Below are positions 34,622 through 43,433 of a DNA stretch of 64,000 bases, piece after piece. Position numbers and translations under genes: made by a program. Source of the DNA: JAJCYK01 sp965224285 (lineage in GTDB: Bacteria; Bacteroidota; Bacteroidia; Cytophagales; Cyclobacteriaceae); assembly GCA_965224285.1 (NCBI GenBank), contig OZ245043.1, positions 4,154,001 to 4,218,000 on the forward strand, given 5' to 3'. The notes below the pieces were generated by a model, which ran no database searches, had not been told where the DNA came from, and saw only the letters and a program-made list of their open reading frames with translations. Every line of letters starts with the position of its first letter. The stretch's first letter is position 1.

Positions 34622-36337
34622 GTGAATACAAACCAGGATATAATTAAAACATTGCGATCGACCGCCTCCTTGTTAGAACTATACGGAGAAAATCCTTATA
34701 AGATACGAAGCTATCAAACTGCAGTCTATAATCTGGAACGGATGGAGGAAGATATAACTGATCTGGGTCTTTCAGAATTAGAGAAGCTACCGGGAGTGGG
34801 CAGAAGTATCGCCTCCATAATTCAAGAGATAAATCAAACCGGTTTCAGTACTGTACACCAAAACCTGATCAAGCAGACCCCAAAAGGAATTCGCGAGCTT
34901 TTGGGAGTCAAGGGTATCAGCGCTCGAAAGATAAAGACTGCCTGGGACGAATTGGGGGTGGAATCACCTGCCTCCATGTTAAATATGGCCAGAAATGGGG
35001 AACTAGCTGACTTACCAGGGTTTGGGATTAAAAGCGAGGCCAAAATAAAAGAAATACTGGAGTATTACCTGGGCACTTTACAACAAAAACACTATAAGGA
35101 GGCTCATTTGGCTGGTCTATGGTTGGAGGAACAACTAAGCCCGCACCTTGGGGGGAGCTTGTTTTCCAGGTGCGGACCCTGGAGGCGGAAAGTGGAATTG
35201 GTGGATACCTTACACTACCTCTGGGCCACTACTGACCCGGTGCGGACAGCCGAGGCTCTGGATAAAATAACCGGAGTAGAGCGTAACATCTTGAAAAGTG
35301 GACCGTTTCGCTGGAGCGGTGTGCTGCAAAAGTTCAATATTCCCCTCCAAGTAAGGTTTTGTCAACCCACTCGATTTTACGGATCGCTGGTAAAATACAC
35401 CGGCTCTTTGGAGCATTTGCTGACCACCAATGCCCAGGGGAATACCCTGCTGCAGTCCATTAATTATCAGGCGGAATCTGAGGAACAGGTGTACCGCGAT
35501 ATGGGCTGGCATCTGGTGCCCGCCGAACTTAGGGAAGCTCACTTTGAATTAGAATATCTTCAGTCTGGAAGTTTGCCGGATTTAGTTTCAATGGATCATT
35601 TACAGGGAATCATCCATTGCCATTCCACCTATAGTGATGGTAAAAATTCTCTTTTGGATATGGCAAGGTACTGTAAAGCTTCCGGCTATCATTATCTGGG
35701 CATCAGTGATCACAGTCAGTCGGCGGTTTATGCCAACGGCCTGGATGTGGATGCGGTGAAAGAACAGCACCGGGAAATTGAGGAAATTAATAAGCAATTA
35801 GCCCCATTTAAGATATTTAAAGGAATCGAGTCGGATATTCTCAATAATGGTGACCTGGACTACCCCCCCGAAGTTTTGGAGACCTTTGATTTTATAATTG
35901 CGTCCATACATTCAAATTTGGATATGGATGAAACACAGGCTACTGAACGCCTGATAAAAGCTATTTCCAATCCGTTTACCACCATATTAGGCCATCCCAC
36001 TGGGAGACAGCTGCTCAAACGAAAGGGATATCCCATTGACCACAGGAAAGTAATTGACGCCTGTGCTGACCATAAAGTGATTATTGAGATCAACGCCCAC
36101 CCCTGGAGGCTGGATCTTGAATGGGGTTGGGTACCATATGCCTTGGAAAAAGGAGTAGTGATCAGCATAAATCCCGATGCTCACCAAAAATCAGGTTTCC
36201 AGGATGTGCAATACGGGATAAATGTAGCCCGTAAGGGAGGGCTTGAACCGGATAATACCTTTAATTCCTGGAATGTATCCAAAATTGAAGACTATTTTGA
36301 ACAACGTATAGCCAGGGCTTTGAGTCTTTATGCTTAG
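34622..36337 (+). CDS. polX: PolX-type protein with intact PHP domain but apparently inactive polymerase domain
   Basis: Family X DNA polymerase/3'-5' exonuclease architecture, 571 aa from a GTG start at 34622; a TTG at 34550 would add 24 unconserved residues. Order: helix-hairpin-helix region (about 1-150; YGENPYKIRSYQTAVYNLE, LPGVGRSIASII), nucleotidyltransferase domain (about 150-310) and C-terminal PHP phosphoesterase (about 330-565). The PHP metal motifs are all present: HCHSTYSDG, ISDHSQS, KGIESDIL, SIHSN, GHPTGR, NPDAH. In the polymerase domain the expected D-x-D after the G-S/R-R motif reads CGPWRRKVELVDTLHYLWAT (no D-x-D) and the third carboxylate region reads PLQVRF. The family's three catalytic Asp therefore appear lost, leaving the nuclease as the likely activity. 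Confidence 0.88.
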   Translation: MNTNQDIIKTLRSTASLLELYGENPYKIRSYQTAVYNLERMEEDITDLGLSELEKLPGVGRSIASIIQEINQTGFSTVHQNLIKQTPKGIRELLGVKGISARKIKTAWDELGVESPASMLNMARNGELADLPGFGIKSEAKIKEILEYYLGTLQQKHYKEAHLAGLWLEEQLSPHLGGSLFSRCGPWRRKVELVDTLHYLWATTDPVRTAEALDKITGVERNILKSGPFRWSGVLQKFNIPLQVRFCQPTRFYGSLVKYTGSLEHLLTTNAQGNTLLQSINYQAESEEQVYRDMGWHLVPAELREAHFELEYLQSGSLPDLVSMDHLQGIIHCHSTYSDGKNSLLDMARYCKASGYHYLGISDHSQSAVYANGLDVDAVKEQHREIEEINKQLAPFKIFKGIESDILNNGDLDYPPEVLETFDFIIASIHSNLDMDETQATERLIKAISNPFTTILGHPTGRQLLKRKGYPIDHRKVIDACADHKVIIEINAHPWRLDLEWGWVPYALEKGVVISINPDAHQKSGFQDVQYGINVARKGGLEPDNTFNSWNVSKIEDYFEQRIARALSLYA

Positions 36338-36351
36338 ATAATGTTTAGACC

Positions 36352-36714
36352 ATGAAATACCATAAACTTACTGAAAAAGTGGCCCGGATCATTGAGGGTA
36401 AGGGAACGGAGATGCCCTTTTCCGGCAAATACAACAAGCATGAGGCAGCTGGTGTATACCAGTGTAAAAAATGTAGTGCTCCTCTTTATCTCTCAGAACA
36501 TAAATTTAATTCTCATTGTGGATGGCCCAGTTTCGATGATGAAATTCCAGGAGCGGTAAAGCGTCTGCTTGATGCCGATGGCAGACGCACTGAAATATTA
36601 TGCGCTCGCTGCAACGGTCATTTGGGACACGTATTTGAGGGTGAATACTTAACTCCAAAAAATATCAGACACTGCGTAAATTCGCTTTCCCTGGATTTCA
36701 GCCCTAAGCAGTAA
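36352..36714 (+). CDS. msrB: Peptide-methionine (R)-S-oxide reductase MsrB
   Basis: Repairs methionine-R-sulfoxide in proteins. The 120-aa chain has both zinc CxxC pairs (Cys38/Cys41 and Cys84/Cys87), the HCGWPSF motif and the catalytic Cys108 in RHCVNSLSLDF. The start MKYHKLTEKVARIIEGKGTE is normal for the short cytoplasmic form. It follows polX by 14 nt. Confidence 0.95.
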   Translation: MKYHKLTEKVARIIEGKGTEMPFSGKYNKHEAAGVYQCKKCSAPLYLSEHKFNSHCGWPSFDDEIPGAVKRLLDADGRRTEILCARCNGHLGHVFEGEYLTPKNIRHCVNSLSLDFSPKQ

Positions 36715-36788
36715 ATCAGGATATGGCATAGGTCCTAATACGCGGTAATATTTTTATTATATTTACTTTCCTTCAAAGGTTTTAATCT

Positions 36789-38720
36789 ATGCAGCAAGAC
36801 CAACAATCCGCGGTAAAATCTTACAGTCTTTTAACGGATTTTGATATTCAACTTTTCAGGGCTGGAAAGCATTACCGCCTTTATCAAAAAATGGGAGCCC
36901 ACCATCTGGAAGTTGATGGTGTAGCCGGTACATATTTTGCAGTTTGGGCTCCCAACGCTAAAAATGTATCAGTAATTGGGGCTTTCAACAATTGGAATCG
37001 TGAGGAGCACTCCTTGAAAGTCAGATGGGACAGCTCCGGGATCTGGGAGGGATTCATCCCGGAAGTGCACCCCGGCACCACTTATAAATATCTAATTCAA
37101 TCCAACAATCAGGACCGATGGCTGGAAAAAGGAGACCCAATGGGATTTCTATGGGAGGTGCCTCCCAAAACCGCCTCCGTGGTGTGGGATTTGCAGTATG
37201 AGTGGAATGATGAGGATTGGATGAAGACCCGTGCACAAAAAAATAACCTAGGCCAGCCAATCTCTGTTTATGAGGTGCATTTGGGATCCTGGAAACGACA
37301 CAGTGATACGGGGCATAGTTTTAGTTACGCGGAATTAGCTGAAGAATTAGTTTCTTATGTAAAAGATATGGGGTATACCCACGTGGAGATGATGCCGGTA
37401 ATGGAACATCCATTTTTCGGATCATGGGGTTATCAGGTGACCGGATATTATGCTCCCAGCGCCAGATATGGAACACCTCAGGAATTCATGTCGCTGGTGG
37501 ACGCATTCCATCAGGCCGGTATTGGGGTAATTTTGGACTGGGTACCCTCCCATTTCCCCAATGATTCACATGGTTTAGCGGAGTTTGACGGCACCCATTT
37601 GTACGAGCACGCCGATCCACGCAAAGGCTTTCACCCCGATTGGAACAGCTATATCTTTAATTATGGCCGCAATGAGGTGCGTTCGTTCTTGATCAGCAAT
37701 GCCGCATTCTGGCTGGATTATTATCATGCTGATGGCCTTCGGGTTGATGCAGTGGCCAGTATGCTCTATCTGGATTATTCCAGGGCAGAAGGACAGTGGA
37801 TCCCTAATCAGCATGGGGGGCGGGAAAATGAAGAGGCGATTTCACTCCTGCAGGAGATGAACAAGGAAGTCTATGGTTCATTTGATGGCATACAGACTAT
37901 TGCAGAGGAATCAACGGCCTGGCCGGGTGTTTCCAAACCAGTAGACTTGGGAGGATTGGGATTCGGGATGAAATGGATGATGGGATGGATGCATGATACC
38001 CTGGAATACTTCAAGAAGGATCCGATATATCGGCAATTTCATCAAAATGACATTACTTTCAGCCTGGTTTATGGATTCTCTGAGAATTTTATGCTTCCCC
38101 TATCTCATGATGAGGTGGTACATGGTAAAGGCGCCTTAATGGACCGCATGCCGGGTGATGAGTGGCAAAGATTTGCCAATTATCGCTTGCTTTTTAGCTA
38201 CATGTATACTCATCCCGGTGCTAAATTGATGTTTATGGGCAGTGAATTGGGACAGACATCAGAGTGGAAACACGACCAGCAATTGGGATGGCATCTAAAA
38301 GAATATGCGGTGCATAAAGGGGTATCTAAATGCATCAAATCATTAAATGAATTGTATCGTACCGAACCCGCTTTGTACGAAAAAAGCTTCAGCCCTGAAG
38401 GCTTTCAGTGGATTGACATGGGGGATGCCCAAAATTCTATATTGGTTTACATGAGGAAAGGTCATAAAACAAAAGATAATCTGCTGGTGGTAGCGAACTT
38501 TACTCCAAAGTCTCATGCAAACTATGAAGTAGGAATTTCCGGGGCATCACAGTGGCAGGAGATATTCAATTCGGATAGCCCTGATTTTAGCGGTACTGGC
38601 CAGCATAAGAACTCCGACCTGAAGACTGAAAAAAAACCCAAGCACGGACAAGATCATCAGTTGACATTGACTTTGCCGCCTCTCGGGGTAGTGGTGTTGA
38701 AAGGTAGGGAACATGAATAA
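36789..38720 (+). CDS. glgB: 1,4-alpha-glucan branching enzyme
   Basis: GH13 enzyme that forms alpha-1,6 branches in glycogen. The 643-aa protein has an N-terminal CBM48 (about 45-140; YFAVWAPNAKNVSVIGAFN), the catalytic barrel with ILDWVPSHFP, nucleophile Asp in GLRVDAVASMLYLDYSR (about 319), acid Glu in IAEESTAWPGV (about 373) and SHDEVVHGK (about 441), then a C-terminal beta domain. An unusual lysine-rich stretch near 610-625 precedes the end. It overlaps the next gene by 8 nt, so the two are coupled. Confidence 0.96.
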   Translation: MQQDQQSAVKSYSLLTDFDIQLFRAGKHYRLYQKMGAHHLEVDGVAGTYFAVWAPNAKNVSVIGAFNNWNREEHSLKVRWDSSGIWEGFIPEVHPGTTYKYLIQSNNQDRWLEKGDPMGFLWEVPPKTASVVWDLQYEWNDEDWMKTRAQKNNLGQPISVYEVHLGSWKRHSDTGHSFSYAELAEELVSYVKDMGYTHVEMMPVMEHPFFGSWGYQVTGYYAPSARYGTPQEFMSLVDAFHQAGIGVILDWVPSHFPNDSHGLAEFDGTHLYEHADPRKGFHPDWNSYIFNYGRNEVRSFLISNAAFWLDYYHADGLRVDAVASMLYLDYSRAEGQWIPNQHGGRENEEAISLLQEMNKEVYGSFDGIQTIAEESTAWPGVSKPVDLGGLGFGMKWMMGWMHDTLEYFKKDPIYRQFHQNDITFSLVYGFSENFMLPLSHDEVVHGKGALMDRMPGDEWQRFANYRLLFSYMYTHPGAKLMFMGSELGQTSEWKHDQQLGWHLKEYAVHKGVSKCIKSLNELYRTEPALYEKSFSPEGFQWIDMGDAQNSILVYMRKGHKTKDNLLVVANFTPKSHANYEVGISGASQWQEIFNSDSPDFSGTGQHKNSDLKTEKKPKHGQDHQLTLTLPPLGVVVLKGREHE

Positions 38721-41133
38721 ATATTTGTGTATCCACGGACATTTTTACCAGCCTCCCCGAGAAAATGCCTGGTTAGAAGAAATTGAGGTTCAGGACTCCG
38801 CAGCCCCTTTTCATGACTGGAATGCCAGGATCACCTCCGAGTGTTATCGTCCCAATGCTACTTCCAGGATATTAAACGGTAGTGGCAAGATCATTGATAT
38901 TGTAAACAATTACTCCTGGATTAGTTTTAATTTCGGTCCCACTCTGCTTTCCTGGATGGAAAAATATGCTCCCGATGTGTACGCAGCTGTGCTTAAGGCG
39001 GACAGGGTGAGCATGGAGAACTTCGGAGGTCATGGTTCAGCGATGGCACAGGTTTACAACCACATTATCATGCCATTGGCCAACAAACACGACCAGGAAA
39101 CTCAAGTAAAATGGGGACTGGAGGATTTTCGAAGCCGGTTTGGCAGGGAGGCTGAAGGGATGTGGTTAGCTGAAACCGCTGTAAACCTCGATACCCTGGA
39201 AATACTGGCCCAGCACGGGATGAAATTTACGGTACTAGCTCCCCGGCAGGCCAAAAGGTTTCGAAAAATTGGATCCGAGAAATGGGAAGATGGCATTGAC
39301 TCTAAGCGGCATTATATATGTCAGCTACCCAGTGGTAAATCAATGATCCTTTTCTTTTATGATGGCGATCGTTCACAGGATGTGGCCTTTAAGGGACTGC
39401 TGAAAAACGGGAAGGAATTTGCCGATCATTTGGTCAATACTTTCGACGATCGTGAAAGCCCCCAGCTGGTTAATATAGCCACTGATGGAGAAAGTTATGG
39501 GCACCATCATCGTCATGGCGACATGGCCCTGGCTTTTTGCCTGCGCTATATTGAGCAGCATGAATTGGCCAGGGTAACTAACTACAGTGAATATATGCAC
39601 CTTATAGAAGTAGAATATCAGGTGGAAATTCACGAGAATACTTCCTGGAGCTGTTACCATGGTATTGAACGCTGGCGCAGTGATTGCGGATGTGGAAATG
39701 AATCAGGATATCATCAAAAGTGGCGAAAACCCTTGAGAGAAAGTCTTAACTGGTTACGGGATGAGTTAGCAGATATTTATCAAGAGCAGATGAAGGCTTT
39801 TCACCAGGATCCCTGGAAAATTCGCAACGAATATATCCAGATCATCCTGAATCGCAACAGGGAGTTTGTCAATCGTTTCCTGCAAAACCATTTCGATACC
39901 GACATTGATGGGGAATATGGCACTAAGATCATCCGGCTGTTGGAAATGCAGCGGCAATCCTTACTGATGTTCACTAGTTGTGGATGGTTCTTTGATGAAG
40001 TATCCAGGATAGAGGCAATGCAGATCCTGCAGTATGCCAACCGTGCTATACAGATCGCGGAAGCTGAGAGCGACAGGGCATTGGGACATAAGTTTGAAAA
40101 GAAGTTACAAAAGGCCGAAAGCAACCTTGCCAAATATGGCAACGCCGCCAAGTTATATAAGCAGGAGATTTGCCCGAAGAGAATTAGCTTAACCAGTGTC
40201 GGTATGCACTACGCTGTGGCGTCCCTATTTGATGAAAATCCCGAACGACTTAGCATTTTAAATTATACCTGCAGCAGCACACAATTTGAACGTCATCATG
40301 CAGGGGCCCAGATCCTGGCGGTAGGGCGAACCCACATAAGCTCCAATGTAACTTATTCCCAAAAGAAGCTGAGTTTTGCGGTATTGTACCTGGGCCAGCA
40401 TCACATTATTGGTAGCGCTTCTGACTTAGACCAATCAGCCTTTGAAACAATGCGAAAGGAAATAGTCACGGCATTTCAGATGAGCAGAGTTCATAGGGTG
40501 ATGGATATTATGCAAGGCCATTTCAGCGGGGCGAAATTCTCCTTTTTCGAGCTGTTCAAGGATGAAAGAAATAAGGTTTTGAACAAAATTCTGGAGTCCA
40601 GCCTGGATGGTGCAGCCAGTGCATACAAGAATATCTATGACCGCAATTACAATTTGTTGAATGTAATGAGATCGGCGGATCTGCCTATTCAGCCAGTACA
40701 TTTGCGAAATATCGAGATGGTATTAAACCAGGAATTGCTTAGGGCATTAAAGCAACCCCGTACGGATCTCAAACTGGTTCGGCACCTGGTGGGTGAAGTT
40801 AATAAATGGCAGATCCCATTGGATACTACCACCCTGGCCTACGAGGCAACTGATAAGATCAACCGACTATTTTACCGATTCAATTCTGATCCAACCACTT
40901 CCAAACCCCTCATGGATTTAACCGTGTTATTGGCCTTATTGAAGGAAATCGATATCGTAGTGGGATTGAACGAATTGCAAAATGGCATCTTTCAAATGGC
41001 TCAACAGCAGGTACCCATTTGGCGAGATTCCGGCAATCGAGAGGATCAGGTGGTGCTTAACGTCTTTTTGAAGCTGGCAGAGGACGTACAGCTGGAATTG
41101 GATATTCCGGACTCAGTTGAATCAAAGACATAA
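38713..41133 (+). CDS. Glycoside hydrolase family 57 protein with DUF3536 region
   Basis: Cytoplasmic GH57-type enzyme of 806 aa, likely acting on alpha-glucans. N-terminal GH57 motifs are HGHFYQPPRENAW (8-20), the nucleophile-position Glu154 in EGMWLAETAVN and Asp258 in IATDGESYGHHH; residues about 290-560 match the DUF3536 region (WSCYHGIERWRSDCGC). The C-terminal half is helical and of unknown role. The start codon lies inside glgB (8-nt overlap), which supports joint function in glycogen metabolism. Exact activity (amylase, glucanotransferase or branching type) cannot be told. Confidence 0.9.
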   Translation: MNKYLCIHGHFYQPPRENAWLEEIEVQDSAAPFHDWNARITSECYRPNATSRILNGSGKIIDIVNNYSWISFNFGPTLLSWMEKYAPDVYAAVLKADRVSMENFGGHGSAMAQVYNHIIMPLANKHDQETQVKWGLEDFRSRFGREAEGMWLAETAVNLDTLEILAQHGMKFTVLAPRQAKRFRKIGSEKWEDGIDSKRHYICQLPSGKSMILFFYDGDRSQDVAFKGLLKNGKEFADHLVNTFDDRESPQLVNIATDGESYGHHHRHGDMALAFCLRYIEQHELARVTNYSEYMHLIEVEYQVEIHENTSWSCYHGIERWRSDCGCGNESGYHQKWRKPLRESLNWLRDELADIYQEQMKAFHQDPWKIRNEYIQIILNRNREFVNRFLQNHFDTDIDGEYGTKIIRLLEMQRQSLLMFTSCGWFFDEVSRIEAMQILQYANRAIQIAEAESDRALGHKFEKKLQKAESNLAKYGNAAKLYKQEICPKRISLTSVGMHYAVASLFDENPERLSILNYTCSSTQFERHHAGAQILAVGRTHISSNVTYSQKKLSFAVLYLGQHHIIGSASDLDQSAFETMRKEIVTAFQMSRVHRVMDIMQGHFSGAKFSFFELFKDERNKVLNKILESSLDGAASAYKNIYDRNYNLLNVMRSADLPIQPVHLRNIEMVLNQELLRALKQPRTDLKLVRHLVGEVNKWQIPLDTTTLAYEATDKINRLFYRFNSDPTTSKPLMDLTVLLALLKEIDIVVGLNELQNGIFQMAQQQVPIWRDSGNREDQVVLNVFLKLAEDVQLELDIPDSVESKT

Positions 41134-41160
41134 AAAAAGCCCACGTGATTCACATGAGCT
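41132..41160 (-). terminator. Terminator of the CBM48 gene
   Basis: On the minus strand AGCTCATGTG pairs with CACGTGGGCT (two G-U pairs, AAT loop; 41138-41160), followed by seven T. It begins right at the stop of the convergent GH57 gene. Confidence 0.75.
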
Positions 41161-41185
41161 CGATGTCTTTCGGAATATATCCGAA

Positions 41186-41497
41186 TTAAACTACTACCAC
41201 AGAATTATCTTCATAACCAATCCCGGTTGGTACGTACTTGTCAGCATCGCTGTCATTTACCCATACCTGGTCGTCTACCAAATATCTAAATTGATATTCA
41301 TGTCCCACTTCAAGATCGATTGTAGTCTTGAATGTTCCGTTTCGCAGTTTCTTCATGGGAATACCTTTTTCGGAATCCCAATCGTTGAATTCACCCAATA
41401 CTGCAACTTTATCGGCAGTATCAGTTTCCTCTTTCTGCAAGCTTAGGGTGACCTTGCACACCGGCTTGCTCTTCAAATACTGTTTTTTAATACTCAT
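41186..41497 (-). CDS. Stand-alone CBM48 (isoamylase early-set) glycogen-binding protein
   Basis: A 103-aa protein that is almost entirely one CBM48/AMPK-beta-type domain: CKVTLSLQKE, VAVLGEFNDWD, FKTTIDLEVGHEYQFRYLVDD and VWVNDSDADKYVPT. These domains bind alpha-glucans in branching enzymes and AMPK. There is no catalytic part or signal peptide, so it is probably a cytoplasmic glycogen-binding adaptor. The ATG at 41497 (MSIKKQYLKSK) is preferred to the one at 41521. It faces glgB-GH57. Confidence 0.85.
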   Translation of the reverse strand: MSIKKQYLKSKPVCKVTLSLQKEETDTADKVAVLGEFNDWDSEKGIPMKKLRNGTFKTTIDLEVGHEYQFRYLVDDQVWVNDSDADKYVPTGIGYEDNSVVVV

Positions 41498-41675
41498 AGT
41501 GACTATCCTTAAAAAATTCAATGCACAAAGTTAAATACAATTCTGTCTAATTATGCAAACATTTGCCTAAAAATAATTTAGACAAATTATGATTTTAGCA
41601 CATAATTATATCATTTGTTATCCTCAACATAAACATTATCCAAATTTATTAAATAATTATTAAGATTTTAGCTAA

Positions 41676-41705
41676 AAAATAAAACCGGGGACAAAATCCC
41701 CGGTT
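41676..41705 (-). terminator. Terminator of the PorT-like gene
   Basis: AACCGGGGA (41683-41691) and TCCCCGGTT (41697-41705) form a perfect 9-bp stem with a 5-nt loop; reading the minus strand it is followed by TTATTTTTT. Confidence 0.9.
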
Positions 41706-41743
41706 CTAACAACCTCAACTAATTAACCTACTTGGAAAGATCT

Positions 41744-42400
41744 TTAAAAAACGAACCCTACCGATGCCTTGAACCCCCTATTGTACGCATGAAAGAAACC
41801 TCCGTCATCGATGGGATTCAAGCCGTGTTCATAGCTGGCGCTAATATTGGCTCCATTGGGAAATTGATAACCTAATCCACCGGTTAATGCCACATCGAAT
41901 TTTCGAAACCCGGCATCGATATTAAAATTCTCCTGAACGTTGAATCCCATGATACCGGCTCTAGTCCTAAGGCGATTGGCCATTAGATAAGAGACCTGAG
42001 GACCGCCGAAGACCTGAAACCCCTGGGGAGTCTGTATCTTGGCCATCAAAGGGAAGTCCAGATAATGTGATTTTACCACCGCTTTAGCTGTCACGGGCAA
42101 GATGATCAAATCATCAAGTGTTTCAGTGAGCTGCATGCCCTTCTGAGAATATATCAAACCGGGCTCCAGGCTGATTACTTCAGTTAACGGTATCACCAGG
42201 AAGCCGCCGGCGTGAAAGCCTAAATTGGGAGAAGTATTTACCACTCCGGTTAGATCTACTAGGTCTTGAATACTTTGACGGGCATCTCCCCGCCAATCGG
42301 TTACGTTCAGTCCGGCTTTCAGACCATAAGTAATATTTTGGGCATAGGCTCCTGCGGCCAAAGCATAAATTAAAGTCAGTGTTATATATATCTTTTTCAT
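41744..42400 (-). CDS. PorT-family outer-membrane beta-barrel protein
   Basis: Small barrel protein of 218 aa with signal peptide MKKIYITLTLIYALAAGAYA and amphipathic strands throughout: YGLKAGLNVTDWRG, LGFHAGGFLVIPLT, EPGLIYSQKGMQL, LDFPLMAKIQT, FQVFGGPQVSYLM, and a closing FKASVGFVF that ends in Phe as outer-membrane barrels do. This is the general PorT/outer-membrane barrel family of Bacteroidota, in which most members have no known function; it should not be taken as the T9SS PorT itself. It stands alone, with a strong terminator. Confidence 0.85.
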   Translation of the reverse strand: MKKIYITLTLIYALAAGAYAQNITYGLKAGLNVTDWRGDARQSIQDLVDLTGVVNTSPNLGFHAGGFLVIPLTEVISLEPGLIYSQKGMQLTETLDDLIILPVTAKAVVKSHYLDFPLMAKIQTPQGFQVFGGPQVSYLMANRLRTRAGIMGFNVQENFNIDAGFRKFDVALTGGLGYQFPNGANISASYEHGLNPIDDGGFFHAYNRGFKASVGFVF

Positions 42401-42602
42401 GATGTAGTTTCATTTCGGTTGAACAAATTAAAGGCAACGCTGCCCGTACCTGGTTTAATGGAAATATCGTGCCAAATTTTACTTATAGGTGGATGAGAGT
42501 AAATCGCATTCGGATGTATTGATCTGAATGTCAATAATATAGAGTAGTAAAATTTTATACCTGAATAACGGCTGATTGGTGGGTACGGGTTATGGGAGGG
42601 CA

Positions 42603-42632
42603 CAAAAAAAGCGCTTTGAAGAAAGCGCTTTT
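42603..42632 (-). terminator. Terminator of the cold-shock gene
   Basis: AAAAGCGCTTT (42607-42617) and AAAGCGCTTTT (42622-42632) form a perfect 11-bp stem with a GAAG loop; the minus strand continues into a T run. Confidence 0.9.
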
Positions 42633-42664
42633 ACTAAGATTATTATTAAGAATTTACATCATTT

Positions 42665-42859
42665 CTAGTCTATCTTCTTAACATTAACCGCGTTCAACCC
42701 CTTACGGCCCTCAACGGTTTCAAAACTAACGCGGTCATTCTCACTGATCTGTTCCGTTAGTCCTGACACATGGACAAAAATTTCATCTTGAGTTTCTTCT
42801 TCAATAATAAAACCAAAACCTTTGCTCTCATTAAAGAACTTTACTTTACCATTATTCAT
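42665..42859 (-). CDS. CspA-family cold-shock protein
   Basis: Nucleic-acid chaperone of 64 aa with a single cold-shock fold. RNP1 (KGFGFI) and RNP2 (IFVHVSG) are both present, and the start MNNGKVKFFNESKGFGFI is typical of the family. The RNP1 neighbour usually found as K-G-F/Y-G-F is intact, so RNA binding is expected. Stands alone with its own terminator; the leader is AT-rich. Confidence 0.96.
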   Translation of the reverse strand: MNNGKVKFFNESKGFGFIIEEETQDEIFVHVSGLTEQISENDRVSFETVEGRKGLNAVNVKKID

Positions 42860-42932
42860 AATTACTAATAAATTAAAATATAATTAAAGGTATCAAAAAA
42901 AGACTAACTTTAAACACTATCCCTAAATATAT

Positions 42933-43433
42933 ATGAAGTACTTGTACTTAGTGCGCCACGCAAAGTCCAGTTGGGATTACCCGGAACTAAGCGATTTTGA
43001 GCGGCCGTTAAACAAGCGTGGAAAAAAGGATGCCCCACGAATGGCACAGAGATTGGCATCAAAAAGCCCGGAGATCCAAGCTGTAATATCCAGCCCGGCG
43101 AACCGGGCCATAACCACCGCCAGGGCCATGGCCTCAGGGTTGGGTTTTCCCCTGGATGAAATAACTGAAAACGAAGATGTCTACCACGCAGGGATGAGTA
43201 CCCTGATGCATATCGTTAAATCTTTACCCAATACCTTAGACCGGGTGATGTTGGTGGGCCATAATCCAGGCTTTACTGATCTGGCAAATCAACTGAAAGA
43301 TCACGATTATTTTATTGACAATGTACCTACCTGCGGAATTGTAGCAATCGAGTTTCCCTGCAATAAATGGGATGAAATATCCGATCATGATGGACGACTG
43401 CTATTTTTCGATTACCCTAAAAAAGTACTATAG
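42933..43433 (+). CDS. SixA-like histidine phosphatase
   Basis: Histidine-phosphatase family protein, 166 aa. The catalytic RHG-type motif is LVRHAKSSWDYPELSDFERPLN, with nucleophile His9, and the second His is in VMLVGHNPGF (about 109). SixA of E. coli removes phosphate from phosphohistidine in phosphotransfer proteins; substrates in Bacteroidota are unknown. Its 3' end overlaps the convergent unknown gene by 6 nt. Confidence 0.9.
   Translation: MKYLYLVRHAKSSWDYPELSDFERPLNKRGKKDAPRMAQRLASKSPEIQAVISSPANRAITTARAMASGLGFPLDEITENEDVYHAGMSTLMHIVKSLPNTLDRVMLVGHNPGFTDLANQLKDHDYFIDNVPTCGIVAIEFPCNKWDEISDHDGRLLFFDYPKKVL

Noticed and set aside
41117..41446. Plus-strand frame of 109 codons across the CBM48 gene
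   Set aside because: Antisense shadow of a recognised domain, and it overlaps the terminator.
42397..42603. Reading frame of 68 codons on the minus strand before the PorT-like gene
   Set aside because: No family features, no signal peptide, low-complexity composition; the region fits an upstream leader.
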